NCBI GenBank assembly: GCA_021814695.1 | Contig: JAKAHY010000001.1 | Span: forward strand, 1 to 45,277 | Direction of reading: 5' to 3' | Origin: a bacterium | GTDB lineage: Bacteria > Patescibacteriota > Minisyncoccia > UBA6257 > JAGOQP01 | DNA length: 45,277 nt | Part shown: positions 1 through 8,870 of the stretch, one piece after another | Layout of the letters: the number at the start of each line of letters is the position of its first letter | Position numbering within the stretch: position 1 is the stretch's first letter | Position numbers and translations under genes: made by a program | The notes under the pieces: generated by a model | What the model saw: only the letters and a program-made list of their open reading frames with translations | What the model was told of the DNA's origin: nothing | The model's database searches: none

Positions 1-1
1 C

Positions 2-127
2 CAAATTATTTTGTGCCACATATCGGGCAGAATGCGCATTCACTATATTAAGGTGATGCCGGGAGACAGGGTAACTGTGCGCTTAAGTCCCGATGGAACG
101 CGGGGCATTATTATGAAACGATTATAA
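2..127 (+). CDS. infA: translation initiation factor IF-1, C-terminal part (5' truncated by window)
   Basis: Frame-2 translation ...[36 protein letters not shown] matches the IF-1 C-terminus; followed directly by rpmJ. Confidence 0.9.
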   Translation, partial: QIILCHISGRMRIHYIKVMPGDRVTVRLSPDGTRGIIMKRL

Positions 128-129
128 CA

Positions 130-243
130 ATGAAAGTAAGAGCATCGGTAAAAAAAGTTTGTAAGCATTGCAAGACCGTCCGAAGAGAAGGACGCGTATT
201 TGTCATTTGCAAGAATCCTAAACATAAACAACGTCAGGGTTAA
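130..243 (+). CDS. rpmJ: 50S ribosomal protein L36
   Basis: [37 protein letters not shown], 37 aa with zinc-ribbon C/H residues; below the ORF-track size cutoff. Confidence 0.95.
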   Translation: MKVRASVKKVCKHCKTVRREGRVFVICKNPKHKQRQG

Positions 244-274
244 TTACCGGCGACTAATTACTAATTACTATTTT

Positions 275-658
275 ATGCGTTTACTTGGTATAAATATTCC
301 GGATAATAAGAGAATGGATATCGCATTGCGATATTTTTACGGTATCGGTCCGGGATTGTCTTTGGTTATTTTGAAACATACAAAAATTGATCCGACCAAA
401 CGGGCCAAAGATCTGACTCCGGAAGAATCAAACCGCATTAAGGAATTTGTTGAAAAAAATTATAAAATAGAAGGCGAGTTGCGCCAGGTAGTGAGAGGAA
501 ACATTTCCCGGTTGAGGGATATCGGTTCCTATCGCGGAGCCAGACATTCCAGAAAATTGCCGGTAAGAGGCCAAAGGACAAAAACCAATTCCAGAACTGT
601 CAGAGGAAATGCCAGAAAGACAGTCGGAAGCGGTAAGAGAAAAGTTGAACTGAAATAA
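275..658 (+). CDS. rpsM: 30S ribosomal protein S13
   Basis: MRLLGINIPDNKRMDIALRYFYGIG...; start chosen at 275 inside the 200..658 ORF. Confidence 0.95.
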   Translation: MRLLGINIPDNKRMDIALRYFYGIGPGLSLVILKHTKIDPTKRAKDLTPEESNRIKEFVEKNYKIEGELRQVVRGNISRLRDIGSYRGARHSRKLPVRGQRTKTNSRTVRGNARKTVGSGKRKVELK

Positions 659-659
659 T

Positions 660-1094
660 ATGGGGAAGAAAAAAGTTATTCAAAAATCAGGCGACGCCAA
701 CGTTGAAGAGAAAGTTAAAGCTGCCGGAGGCAGTGGGGCGTCAAAAAAAATAGAAAACGGAAACGTCTACGTTAACGCTTCTTACAACAACACCGTGATT
801 ACGGTAACCGATTCCAACGGAAACGTGGTTGCCTGGTCTTCTGCCGGAACACTCGGATTTTCTGGACCAAAGAAGGCGACTCCGTTCGCATCTTCTAAGG
901 TTGTTGCCGCTTTGGCGGAAAAAATGAAAAAAACCGGACCTTTCAACCTTAATATAATAGTGAAAGGAGTCGGATCGGGACGTGACTCGGCCATCAGAAC
1001 TTTTGCCGCTCAGGGATTTAATATCCTTTCGGTAAAGGACGCGACGCCGATTCCGCACAACGGTCCACGGCCGCCGAAAGTTCGCAGAGTTTAA
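660..1094 (+). CDS. rpsK: 30S ribosomal protein S11
   Basis: NVYVNASYNNTVITVTDSNGNVVAWSSAGTLGFSGPKKATPFAS... and the PHNGPRPPKVRRV end. Confidence 0.97.
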   Translation: MGKKKVIQKSGDANVEEKVKAAGGSGASKKIENGNVYVNASYNNTVITVTDSNGNVVAWSSAGTLGFSGPKKATPFASSKVVAALAEKMKKTGPFNLNIIVKGVGSGRDSAIRTFAAQGFNILSVKDATPIPHNGPRPPKVRRV

Positions 1095-1136
1095 ATTTTT
1101 TACTAATTACTAATTACTGATTATTAGTTACTATCC

Positions 1137-1760
1137 ATGAGATTAATTAAATCAAAAGAAAAAAAGGAGCGTTCATTGGGAGCCAAACTCGGACTCAAGG
1201 CTCATCGTTGCAATTCTCCGAAATGTGCGATGGTGCGGCGCCCGAACAGGCCCGGTATGCACACGAGGCCTTCCAGAGGAGGCTCGGAATTTAAGTTGCA
1301 ACTTGCCGAGAAACAGAAAATCAGATACAGCTACGGTCTTTCGGAAAAACAGATGAAACAAACCGTAACCGGAGCGATCGCCAATAAGAAAACCGGCTCG
1401 GTCTCGGATCAGATTGTAAAAAAATTGGAAACAAGATTGGACAACGTAGTTTACAGGCTTGGATTTGCTCCTTCCAGAATTATGGCCCGTCAGCTTATCG
1501 GACACGGTCATTTTATGGTGAACGGCAGAAAAGTTAATATCTGTTCCTTTGCCACCAAACCCGGAGATGTTATTACGATAAAAGAATCAAGCAAACCGAT
1601 GGTTCTGTTTAAAGATTTAAACAATGTTCTGAAAGGCGATAATCCGGAGAATTGGCTTACCAGAAACATTCCTAAACTTGAAGGAACAATGAAATCGTTT
1701 CCGGATAACGTAGAAATGCCGTTCGATATAAACATGGTTATCGACTTCTATTCCCGTTAA
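1137..1760 (+). CDS. rpsD: 30S ribosomal protein S4
   Basis: S4 N-terminal and S4 RNA-binding domain (RLDNVVYRLGFAPSRIMARQLIGHGHFMVNGRKVNI). Confidence 0.97.
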   Translation: MRLIKSKEKKERSLGAKLGLKAHRCNSPKCAMVRRPNRPGMHTRPSRGGSEFKLQLAEKQKIRYSYGLSEKQMKQTVTGAIANKKTGSVSDQIVKKLETRLDNVVYRLGFAPSRIMARQLIGHGHFMVNGRKVNICSFATKPGDVITIKESSKPMVLFKDLNNVLKGDNPENWLTRNIPKLEGTMKSFPDNVEMPFDINMVIDFYSR

Positions 1761-1803
1761 TTTATCACTTTATACTTTAAATTATTAAATCTATACTTTA
1801 TCT

Positions 1804-2562
1804 ATGGAATACACATTTTTAAGTAAGAACGTAGCGGTCAAAAAAGTTTCCGAAACCGCATCAAAGGGCGAGTTTGAAATTACGGGCCTTTATACCGGTT
1901 ACGGCATCACTCTTGGAAATGCTCTGCGAAGAGCGCTTCTTTCGTCTTTGCCGGGAGCAGCCGTTACCCAGGTTAAAATAAAAGGAGCTAAACACGAATT
2001 TTCCACTATCGATAATATTTTGGAAGATGTCGTTGAAATAACTCTCAATCTTAAGAAAGTCAGATTTGCTTTTAACGCCGACGAGCCTCAGGTCTTAACT
2101 CTTAAAAAGAAAGGGGAGGGGGTAGTAACTGCCGGAGACATCAAAGGCAATGCTCAGGTAGAAGTAGTTAATCCGGAACAGCATATAGCCACCATCACAT
2201 CCAAGAGCGGAGATTTCGAAATGGAATTGACCGTAGAAAAGGGACTGGGATATTCGCCGGTTGAGAGCCGAAAACAGGAAAAACTTTCCATCGGAACGAT
2301 TGCCATAGACGCCATCTTTACTCCGGTTGTTAGTGTTAATTTCGAAGTTGCCAACATGCGCGTCGGAGACAGAACCGATTATAACCGTTTGCTTTTGACT
2401 ATTGATACCGACGGCACCGTCAGCCCGTCACGCGCTTTGCACAAAGCGGCTAATATCTTAAAGGATCACCTCGAAGTCGTTTCCAATGTCGAAGTCAGCG
2501 AAGATTTCGGAGGCAAAAAAGAAAAAGAGCCGGCAAAGAAAGCAACCAAAAAATCCAAATAA
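1804..2562 (+). CDS. rpoA: DNA-directed RNA polymerase subunit alpha (NTD only, Lys-rich tail)
   Basis: GLYTGYGITLGNALRRALLSSLPGAAVT alpha-NTD motif; 252 aa, no recognisable alpha-CTD. Confidence 0.96.
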   Translation: MEYTFLSKNVAVKKVSETASKGEFEITGLYTGYGITLGNALRRALLSSLPGAAVTQVKIKGAKHEFSTIDNILEDVVEITLNLKKVRFAFNADEPQVLTLKKKGEGVVTAGDIKGNAQVEVVNPEQHIATITSKSGDFEMELTVEKGLGYSPVESRKQEKLSIGTIAIDAIFTPVVSVNFEVANMRVGDRTDYNRLLLTIDTDGTVSPSRALHKAANILKDHLEVVSNVEVSEDFGGKKEKEPAKKATKKSK

Positions 2563-2564
2563 GT

Positions 2565-2915
2565 ATGCGCCACCAGAAAGAAGGAAGAAAATTTCATAGG
2601 AAAACGGGACAACGTGCGGCTTTCTTAAAAAGCCTGCTTTCGAATTTGATTTTGAAAGGCAAAATAGAGACCACCGAGGCCCGCGCCAAGGAAATCAAAC
2701 AGAGAGTCGAAAAACTTGTTACTGTGGCAAAAAAACAGAACATCGCTTCTTTGAGAATCTTGATTTCCAGAGTTTCCAAAAAGCCGGCTTTCAAGCTTTA
2801 CTACGATATCGCTCCCAAATATGCCGACCGAAAAGGCGGATATGTCAGGATCATTAAACTTGGTAAAAGGAGAGTCGGAGACGCCTCCACTATAAACCTT
2901 GTTGAATTTGTTTAG
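2565..2915 (+). CDS. rplQ: 50S ribosomal protein L17
   Basis: MRHQKEGRKFHRKTGQRAAFLKSLLSNLI... L17 signature. Confidence 0.97.
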   Translation: MRHQKEGRKFHRKTGQRAAFLKSLLSNLILKGKIETTEARAKEIKQRVEKLVTVAKKQNIASLRILISRVSKKPAFKLYYDIAPKYADRKGGYVRIIKLGKRRVGDASTINLVEFV

Positions 2916-2962
2916 TATTGCTTACTAATGACTAGTTACTATTTACTAATTTACTGATTAAC

Positions 2963-3175
2963 ATGGCATTATTTCCCAAAATAAAAAAGATTTTAGAACA
3001 GCAGGAAGTTTGTGTACTTTCTAAGGCTGGGAATCCCGAATATGTGGTTATGAAGTGGGACGGATTCCAAAAAATAAAGAACAACGGGGATCAATTGGCA
3101 AAGCTTCAGGCTCAAGTCGAGGCCGAAAGCGAAGAAGAAAATTACGATATTGACATCAATAAAATTCCCGTTTAA
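2963..3175 (+). CDS. small protein with weak Phd/YefM-like resemblance, function unknown
   Basis: 70 aa; VCVLSKAGNPEYVVMKWDGFQKI resembles the antitoxin beta-hairpin; no partner toxin adjacent. Confidence 0.65.
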   Translation: MALFPKIKKILEQQEVCVLSKAGNPEYVVMKWDGFQKIKNNGDQLAKLQAQVEAESEEENYDIDINKIPV

Positions 3176-3315
3176 TATAAATTCTACCGATATACTTGTT
3201 GGATATAAAGATATGAGTGGATATATGTCGTAGGTCAACTATATATATCTGTTTGTATCGCAAGGCATATTCGGAGTTTGTATAGGTCAGTAATAATTAA
3301 TAATTAATAAAAAAT

Positions 3316-4515
3316 ATGGCAGAAAAAGCAAAATTCGAGCGCACCAAGCCACACGTGAATGTCGGAACCATCGGCCACGTTGATCATGGAAAGACCACGT
3401 TGACTGCTGCGATCATGCACGTCCTTAAGCTCAAAGGGCTTATCGACAAGGAAGAGAACGTCGATCAAATTGACAATGCGCCGGAAGAAAAGGCTCGCGG
3501 AATAACTATCGCGTTGCACCACTCCGAGTATCAGACCGAAAAGCGCCACTACGCGCACATCGATGCTCCGGGACACGCCGACTACATCAAAAACATGATT
3601 ACCGGTGCGGCCCAGATGGATGGAGCTGTACTTGTTGTTGCGGCTACCGATGGCCCGATGCCTCAGACAAGAGAACACGTTCTTTTGGCTCATCAGGTTG
3701 AAGTGCCCCGCTTGGTTGTCTTTTTGAACAAAGTTGACCAGGTAAGCGACCCCGAACTTATTGATTTAGTTGAATCCGAAGTCAGAGAGTTGCTCAAGAA
3801 ATATCAGTTCCCGGGAGATGAAGTTCCGGTAATCCGCGGCTCAGCCCTCAAGGCATTGGAAGCCAAAACATTGGATGATCCGGCCGTCAAACCGATTGAA
3901 GAATTATTGAAAGCTTTGGATGAATACATCCCAGAGCCTGTTCGCCAGACAGACAAGCCGTTCCTTATGCCGATTGAAGATATCTTCTCAATCGAAGGAC
4001 GCGGAACTGTCGTTACCGGAAAAATCGACCGCGGTATCGTTAAAGTTAACGACGAAATCGAAGTTGTCGGACTTAGGCCCACAGCTAAGACCGTTGTTAC
4101 CGGAATCGAAATGTTCCAGAAGATGTTGGACGAAGGAAGAGCCGGAGACAATGTCGGTATTCTTTTGAGAGGTCTCAAAAAAGAGGATGTCGAGCGCGGC
4201 CAGGTTATTGCCAAGCCGGGTTCAATTACTCCTCACACCGAATTTGAAGCTCAGGTTTATATTTTGACCAAAGAGGAAGGAGGCCGTCACACGCCGTTCT
4301 TCAAAGGCTACAAGCCGCAGTTCTATCTTAGAACCACGGATGTTACCGGAGAAGTTGAACTTCCTGCAGGAACCGAAATGGTTATGCCCGGCGACACAAT
4401 AACTTTTGTCGTTAAGCTTATTGCTCCGGTTGCTTTGGAAGAAACCCAGAAATTCGCTATCCGCGAAGGCGGCAAAACCGTCGGTGCCGGTACTATCACA
4501 AAAATCATCAAATAA
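3316..4515 (+). CDS. tuf: elongation factor Tu
   Basis: [47 protein letters not shown] motifs; 399 aa. Confidence 0.99.
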   Translation: MAEKAKFERTKPHVNVGTIGHVDHGKTTLTAAIMHVLKLKGLIDKEENVDQIDNAPEEKARGITIALHHSEYQTEKRHYAHIDAPGHADYIKNMITGAAQMDGAVLVVAATDGPMPQTREHVLLAHQVEVPRLVVFLNKVDQVSDPELIDLVESEVRELLKKYQFPGDEVPVIRGSALKALEAKTLDDPAVKPIEELLKALDEYIPEPVRQTDKPFLMPIEDIFSIEGRGTVVTGKIDRGIVKVNDEIEVVGLRPTAKTVVTGIEMFQKMLDEGRAGDNVGILLRGLKKEDVERGQVIAKPGSITPHTEFEAQVYILTKEEGGRHTPFFKGYKPQFYLRTTDVTGEVELPAGTEMVMPGDTITFVVKLIAPVALEETQKFAIREGGKTVGAGTITKIIK

Positions 4516-4548
4516 TCTGACTGTATCAGATAAAACCAGCACATTATA

Positions 4549-4875
4549 ATGGCTAAAAAAGTAGAAGAAAAAAATAAAGTCAGATTGAAAATAAAGTCGT
4601 ACGATCATCGCCTGATTGATACCTCAACCAAGCAGATTATCGACACGGCCATCAGAAACGGAGCCGAAGTCATCGGTCCGATACCCCTTCCTACGGAGTT
4701 TCGGAAATACACGGTGAACCGCTCCACCTTTGTGCACAAAAATTCCCGCGAACAGTTTGAAATGCGGGTTCACAAAAGGTTGATTGAGATTCTAAACCCG
4801 GGACAAAAAATTATTGAGGCGCTTTCAAACCTCAACTTGCCATCGGGAGTAGACGTAGAAATAAGATTAGAGTAA
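4549..4875 (+). CDS. rpsJ: 30S ribosomal protein S10
   Basis: [70 protein letters not shown]. Confidence 0.98.
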   Translation: MAKKVEEKNKVRLKIKSYDHRLIDTSTKQIIDTAIRNGAEVIGPIPLPTEFRKYTVNRSTFVHKNSREQFEMRVHKRLIEILNPGQKIIEALSNLNLPSGVDVEIRLE

Positions 4876-4880
4876 AAGGA

Positions 4881-4910
4881 CAAACCCCTGCTTAAGAAAG
4901 CAGGGGTTTG
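4881..4910 (+). terminator. stem-loop after rpsJ, no clear T-tract
   Basis: CAAACCCCTGCT-taagaa-AGCAGGGGTTTG, 12 bp perfect stem. Confidence 0.65.
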
Positions 4911-4921
4911 AGTTAGGATAT

Positions 4922-5905
4922 ATGACTGAGGTTGTTAATAAGAACATAACCACTAAAAAAATTTTGTTTTTGATAGTGGAATTAGCGGCATTTATTGCTG
5001 CGTTGATTGCAATATATAGTTTTATAAATAGACCCTTGCCTCACGTCTCTTACATAATAACTAATGAAGTAAATGTTTTTGATATAAACAAGAAAGTCCA
5101 AGATCTCAAAATTTATTTTAAAAATGAAGATCTTGGCCAGCAGGGTCTTAATTTAAAAATATACACAATAAGAGTTCAGAATGATGGCGACACAGGCGTT
5201 CGCTTAGAGGATTATGATCCAAAAGATAACTGGGGCATTAGGATTGATGGGGGTAAAATAATCGAGAGTAGATTAACTGGCGCAAGTTCAGACTATATAT
5301 CTAAATACATCAACCCTAAATTACTTGCAGACCAAAACATATATTTTAATCAGATACTATTTGATAAAAATGCATATTTTGATATAGATATCCTGGTTCT
5401 TCTAGGCCAAAACATTTCTCCTAACTTCATTCATTTTGGTAAAATTGCTGGCATAAATGATGATTCATATGTTATACCTCAGTTAGAAAAAGGGAATCAA
5501 TCATTTTTGGAAAAAATATTCTACGGGAACCCTATTTTGATAGCGACAAGATTTATTGTTGACGTACTCATTCTCATTTTATTGATTGTAATAGTGGGAC
5601 TTATAATTAGTGGAATTTCTTTTTTGAAAAGAAGACGTCGAATACATATGGTTGATAAATATAAAAGTACAAACTCTGTATTTATCGATAATACTCTAGA
5701 ATATATTTTTGATTTATATATTGAAGATGGCGCCAAGGCATTGCTAAGGGCGATAAAAGAACCTAAGAATGCTGTTATCTTGTTGCCATATGAATATCCC
5801 GAAAGTAAACATTATCAAACGCGCTATAATATCAGAAACAATGAAAGTATTCGCAATGATTTTTTGGATAAAGCGGTGAAATTTATTGAATTCTTAAATA
5901 AATAG
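4922..5905 (+). CDS. hypothetical two-TM membrane protein
   Basis: 327 aa; hydrophobic segments near residues 15-35 and 210-235 followed by KRRRR. Confidence 0.8.
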   Translation: MTEVVNKNITTKKILFLIVELAAFIAALIAIYSFINRPLPHVSYIITNEVNVFDINKKVQDLKIYFKNEDLGQQGLNLKIYTIRVQNDGDTGVRLEDYDPKDNWGIRIDGGKIIESRLTGASSDYISKYINPKLLADQNIYFNQILFDKNAYFDIDILVLLGQNISPNFIHFGKIAGINDDSYVIPQLEKGNQSFLEKIFYGNPILIATRFIVDVLILILLIVIVGLIISGISFLKRRRRIHMVDKYKSTNSVFIDNTLEYIFDLYIEDGAKALLRAIKEPKNAVILLPYEYPESKHYQTRYNIRNNESIRNDFLDKAVKFIEFLNK

Positions 5906-5913
5906 AATACAGC

Positions 5914-6114
5914 CCGTTCGGAGGCGGGAGAGAAATAAAAATAAAAAAGGACTTCGTTTCACGAGGTCTTTTGTTGTCCGTGTTCTGTCCACCTTAGCTC
6001 ACGATCTTGAATTAAGGTGGACATTGGTTCTAAGTCATAAATACAAATAAATTCATCCGGTTCGGAGGCGGGGGAGAAATAAAAAGGACTTCGTTTCTCG
6101 AGGTCTTTTTGTTT
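5914..6114 (+). repeat. two direct repeat units (about 5914-5975 and 6060-6114), each ending in a terminator-like hairpin
   Basis: cgttcggaggcgggagagaaataaaa...aaggacttcgtttcacgaggtctttt versus ggttcggaggcgggggagaaataaaaaggacttcgtttctcgaggtcttttt. Confidence 0.8.
5986..6023. repeat. palindromic repeat copy 1
   Basis: TGTCCACCTTAGCTCA...TGAATTAAGGTGGACA, two mismatches in 16 bp. Confidence 0.85.
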
Positions 6115-6173
6115 GGCGGATTTTGATTTTGTAATAAAAGGTGTAAAATTGTTTCAGAACTTGAGGTGGTTAA

Positions 6174-6416
6174 ATGGCTAGAAATCTGAACGATCGCGAC
6201 AGAGCTATTACGGATTGGGTTAAGGAAAATCATCCTGAACTGACCAAAGCATTGGAACAGATTATGGATTCCGAGGGTGCTTTCCTGCCGTTTTTCAGGC
6301 CGTTTAGGACTCTTTATCTTATGCTGCAAATCGGTTTTGATGCCGGCCGTAAATTTCAGCGTGACAATCCCGATGCTTCGGATGATATGGACGAAGACGA
6401 TTTTACCTGTGCTTGA
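6174..6416 (+). CDS. hypothetical small acidic-tailed protein
   Basis: 80 aa; strong SD (GAGGTGG) 6 nt before ATG; TTGATT/TAAAAT promoter-like elements upstream. Confidence 0.75.
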   Translation: MARNLNDRDRAITDWVKENHPELTKALEQIMDSEGAFLPFFRPFRTLYLMLQIGFDAGRKFQRDNPDASDDMDEDDFTCA

Positions 6417-6498
6417 TTTCCGCCAAACGGCGGTTTTTTGTTTATCGTTGTTTTTTGTTTATCCCCGCTGATTTTTACCAATCCTGTCATTTTTCATC

Positions 6499-6547
6499 TG
6501 TCCACCTTATTTCACGTTCTCGTTACTCTCGTGAAATAAGGTGGACA
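6499..6547. repeat. palindromic repeat copy 2
   Basis: TGTCCACCTTATTTCACG / CGTGAAATAAGGTGGACA, 18 bp perfect stem. Confidence 0.9.
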
Positions 6548-6575
6548 AGAAGATTGCGCTCGGCCAGGAGGTTTT

Positions 6576-6603
6576 TTGACTTTGTTTATTATTGTGATAT
6601 AAA
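6576..6603 (+). promoter_or_regulatory. sigma70-type promoter
   Basis: TTGACT -16 nt- TATAAA, immediately downstream of a T-run. Confidence 0.65.
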
Positions 6604-6629
6604 CATTTCAGTTGTTTGAAGGAAAAAGA

Positions 6630-6959
6630 ATGCCCAGCAGTCCAAGTGAAAAGCTTTTCTCCGGAACGCCGATTGCTTTTGGTGGATTGTCGAATGAGAA
6701 AGAATTGGCCGAGATTTGCCCCGATGAATTCAAGAAGAATAATCCATGGTCAACTTTGGCCATGAACCTATTTTTTGAGGGTGGCAAAATCGGTCACTGG
6801 AAGTTCAAGTCCAGCGATCGGGCAACTTGCGGAAGGCAATTGTCTTGTTTCAGTGCATTGCTTGGAACTTTTGACATTCCGCATGAGGATAAAGAGGCTG
6901 TTGCCGGATGGATGCTTTCGGAAATGCTCCAGGAACTTCCTGAGTATATCTGTAAATAG
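6630..6959 (+). CDS. hypothetical protein
   Basis: 109 aa from ATG 6630, SD GAAGGA 6 nt upstream (track starts at a TTG, 6612). Confidence 0.75.
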   Translation: MPSSPSEKLFSGTPIAFGGLSNEKELAEICPDEFKKNNPWSTLAMNLFFEGGKIGHWKFKSSDRATCGRQLSCFSALLGTFDIPHEDKEAVAGWMLSEMLQELPEYICK

Positions 6960-6992
6960 TTAACGCCGCATGGTCCGCCCAGCGGTTTTTTG

Positions 6993-7021
6993 TTGACTAT
7001 TTTATTGTTCGGCATTATAAA
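6993..7021 (+). promoter_or_regulatory. sigma70-type promoter
   Basis: TTGACT -17 nt- TATAAA just after the T-tract gcggttttttg. Confidence 0.7.
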
Positions 7022-7048
7022 TATCTTAGTTGTTTGGTGGAGGTAGAA

Positions 7049-7201
7049 ATGGCCCCGTTCTTGTTCTGGGCCGCAATCATTCTGGCTACTATTACCAGCA
7101 TCAATGCTCTCAGGGGCAATGAGGAGATAAAACGCTTTTTTGTCGCTTTGCCATTCATTTTGCTTCTGGCTGCGGCAGTAGCCAAGTACCTTGGGTTGTA
7201 A
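7049..7201 (+). CDS. small two-TM membrane protein
   Basis: MAPFLFWAAIILATITSINALRGNEEIKRFFVALPFILLLAAAVAKYLGL, 50 aa; SD GGTGGAGG; own promoter; below the ORF-track cutoff. Confidence 0.75.
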   Translation: MAPFLFWAAIILATITSINALRGNEEIKRFFVALPFILLLAAAVAKYLGL

Positions 7202-7241
7202 CCGTTTGGATTTTCCGGCGGTTTTTTGTTGCTTTGAACCT

Positions 7242-7279
7242 TGTCCACCTTAGCTCACGGTCGTGAGCTAAGGTGGACA
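7242..7279. repeat. palindromic repeat copy 3
   Basis: TGTCCACCTTAGCTCACG gt CGTGAGCTAAGGTGGACA, 18 bp perfect arms. Confidence 0.9.
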
Positions 7280-7345
7280 CAAAGATTTTGATTTTAAATA
7301 TGTCTTTAAGGAAAATAAACAGGAATTCTGATAAAATATATTTCT

Positions 7346-8245
7346 ATGCAGTGGATAATATTTGCAATAATCGCTCCAGCGCTTTATGCGGTATCAACTT
7401 ATTTCGATAAGTTTCTCATTTCCAAAAGGGTAAAAGACCCTATGCTTTTGACTATAATTACCGGAATAACGGTATTTTTGGGAGCGTTTTTAATTTTTTT
7501 GTTTAATGGTTTTGGTACCATTCCTTACTGGCAGATTTTGATGCTGATTGGAGCGGGGATTATGAGTGAGATTGCGCTGATTCCTTATTACAAAGCGATG
7601 TCTCTTGACGATGCTTCAAGGATAATTCCTTTATTTCAGATGGTCCCTGTTTTGGTGCTGATATTTTCTTATTTATTTTTGGGAGAGATGCTTTCATTAG
7701 GCCAGTTCGGGGGATTTGTTTTAATTTTGACTGGGGGATTTATGCTTTCGCTCCGTGAATTAAACTTAAAAATATTTAAGTTTCGCCCTGCAATCGGATA
7801 TGTCGCCCTGACGGCTCTTTTTTATGCCATTCCGGCTATAGTTTTTAAATATGTTGTAATTACTCAAAATTTTTGGGAAACGATGGCATATACTTTTGCC
7901 GGAACTTTTGTCGGCTCCGTTTTATTGTTTTGGGTTTATATAAAAAGATTTCTTGTTCAGTTTAAAGAAATATCGGCCGGAACATGGTTAGTTGTTGGTT
8001 CAAACGAGTTGATATATTTTTTCGGGAACGTGTCCAGATTTTATGCCGTTTCACTGGGGCCGATTGCCTTAGTTTCGGTTATTGGCGGAACGACTCCGTT
8101 TTTCGTTTTGTTGTTCGGATTGGTTCTTTCGCTCTGGTTTCCTTACATAGTTAAAGAGGATATTTCGAAATCCACAATCGGTCTAAAAATATTGGCAACT
8201 ATCTTTATATTTTTAGGCGCTTGGCTAATCGGATTCGGGGGATGA
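7346..8245 (+). CDS. EamA/DMT-superfamily transporter
   Basis: 299 aa, about 10 hydrophobic segments in two EamA-like halves. Confidence 0.85.
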   Translation: MQWIIFAIIAPALYAVSTYFDKFLISKRVKDPMLLTIITGITVFLGAFLIFLFNGFGTIPYWQILMLIGAGIMSEIALIPYYKAMSLDDASRIIPLFQMVPVLVLIFSYLFLGEMLSLGQFGGFVLILTGGFMLSLRELNLKIFKFRPAIGYVALTALFYAIPAIVFKYVVITQNFWETMAYTFAGTFVGSVLLFWVYIKRFLVQFKEISAGTWLVVGSNELIYFFGNVSRFYAVSLGPIALVSVIGGTTPFFVLLFGLVLSLWFPYIVKEDISKSTIGLKILATIFIFLGAWLIGFGG

Positions 8246-8306
8246 TCTTGGGAGAATTGTAAGCTCTCGTTAATACTGTTTTGTCTTATACGAGCGGTTT
8301 TTTGTA

Positions 8307-8335
8307 TTGACAATAACCAATAAATATGCTATTAT
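8307..8335 (+). promoter_or_regulatory. sigma70-type promoter for the GC-rich island
   Basis: TTGACA -17 nt- TATTAT after gagcggttttttg. Confidence 0.75.
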
Positions 8336-8370
8336 ATTCCAGTTAAAGTATAAGTACATTGATACTGTTT

Positions 8371-8428
8371 GGCTGCATTTTTAAGAAAGTCTCAGGCGCA
8401 ATTTCCTGATTTTTTTAAAAATGCAGCC
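8371..8428 (+). promoter_or_regulatory. nested 5'-UTR hairpin
   Basis: GGCTGCATTTTTAA / TTAAAAATGCAGCC (14 bp) enclosing TCAGG / CCTGA. Confidence 0.65.
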
Positions 8429-8467
8429 GAATACAAGAGCTGCAGAAACCAACGAAAGGGGGATTGT

Positions 8468-8836
8468 ATGAAGCAGGCAGTCGGAGGCGTAGTCATCGCA
8501 ATCCTGGCAGTCCTGGCGCTCACCTGGATCGCGCAGGGGAACGACTTTTTCCTCTACAGGGCGTTCGCGCCCAAGTACGAGCAGGTGCGCCGCGAGACCT
8601 TCGAGCAGTCGAAGGCCTACAGGCAGGGGATGGTGCAGGAACTGCAGAACATGCAGTTCCAGTACGAACAGGCCGATCCGGCCCACAGGCAGGCGTTGGC
8701 CAGCATCATCCTTCACCGCGTGGCAGATGTCGACGGATGCTGTCCCGAGATCATTCCGCCCGACCTGCGCGCCTTCATCGACAAGCTGAAGGCGGAGAGA
8801 ACCCAGACCCAGTCCAGACCGTCGTGGGAGAAGTAG
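8468..8836 (+). CDS. hypothetical membrane-anchored protein (GC-rich island gene 1)
   Basis: MKQAVGGVVIAILAVLALTWIAQGNDFFLYRAFAPKYEQVRRETFEQSKAY...; SD AAGGGGG; N-terminal TM. Confidence 0.85.
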   Translation: MKQAVGGVVIAILAVLALTWIAQGNDFFLYRAFAPKYEQVRRETFEQSKAYRQGMVQELQNMQFQYEQADPAHRQALASIILHRVADVDGCCPEIIPPDLRAFIDKLKAERTQTQSRPSWEK

Positions 8837-8870
8837 TAACGAAGCGAGAGAAAGAGAAAGGGGAAAAGAG

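Noticed and set aside
741-4608. Multiple 60-136 aa antisense or alternate-frame ORFs over rpsK, rpsD, tuf and other core genes
   Set aside because: Overlap confidently identified genes; no independent signals.
5986-7279. Integron attC sites or a CRISPR array for the palindromic repeats
   Set aside because: No RYYYAAC/GTTRRRY core pairs, irregular spacing of 0.5-0.7 kb containing genes, and no integrase or cas genes in the window.
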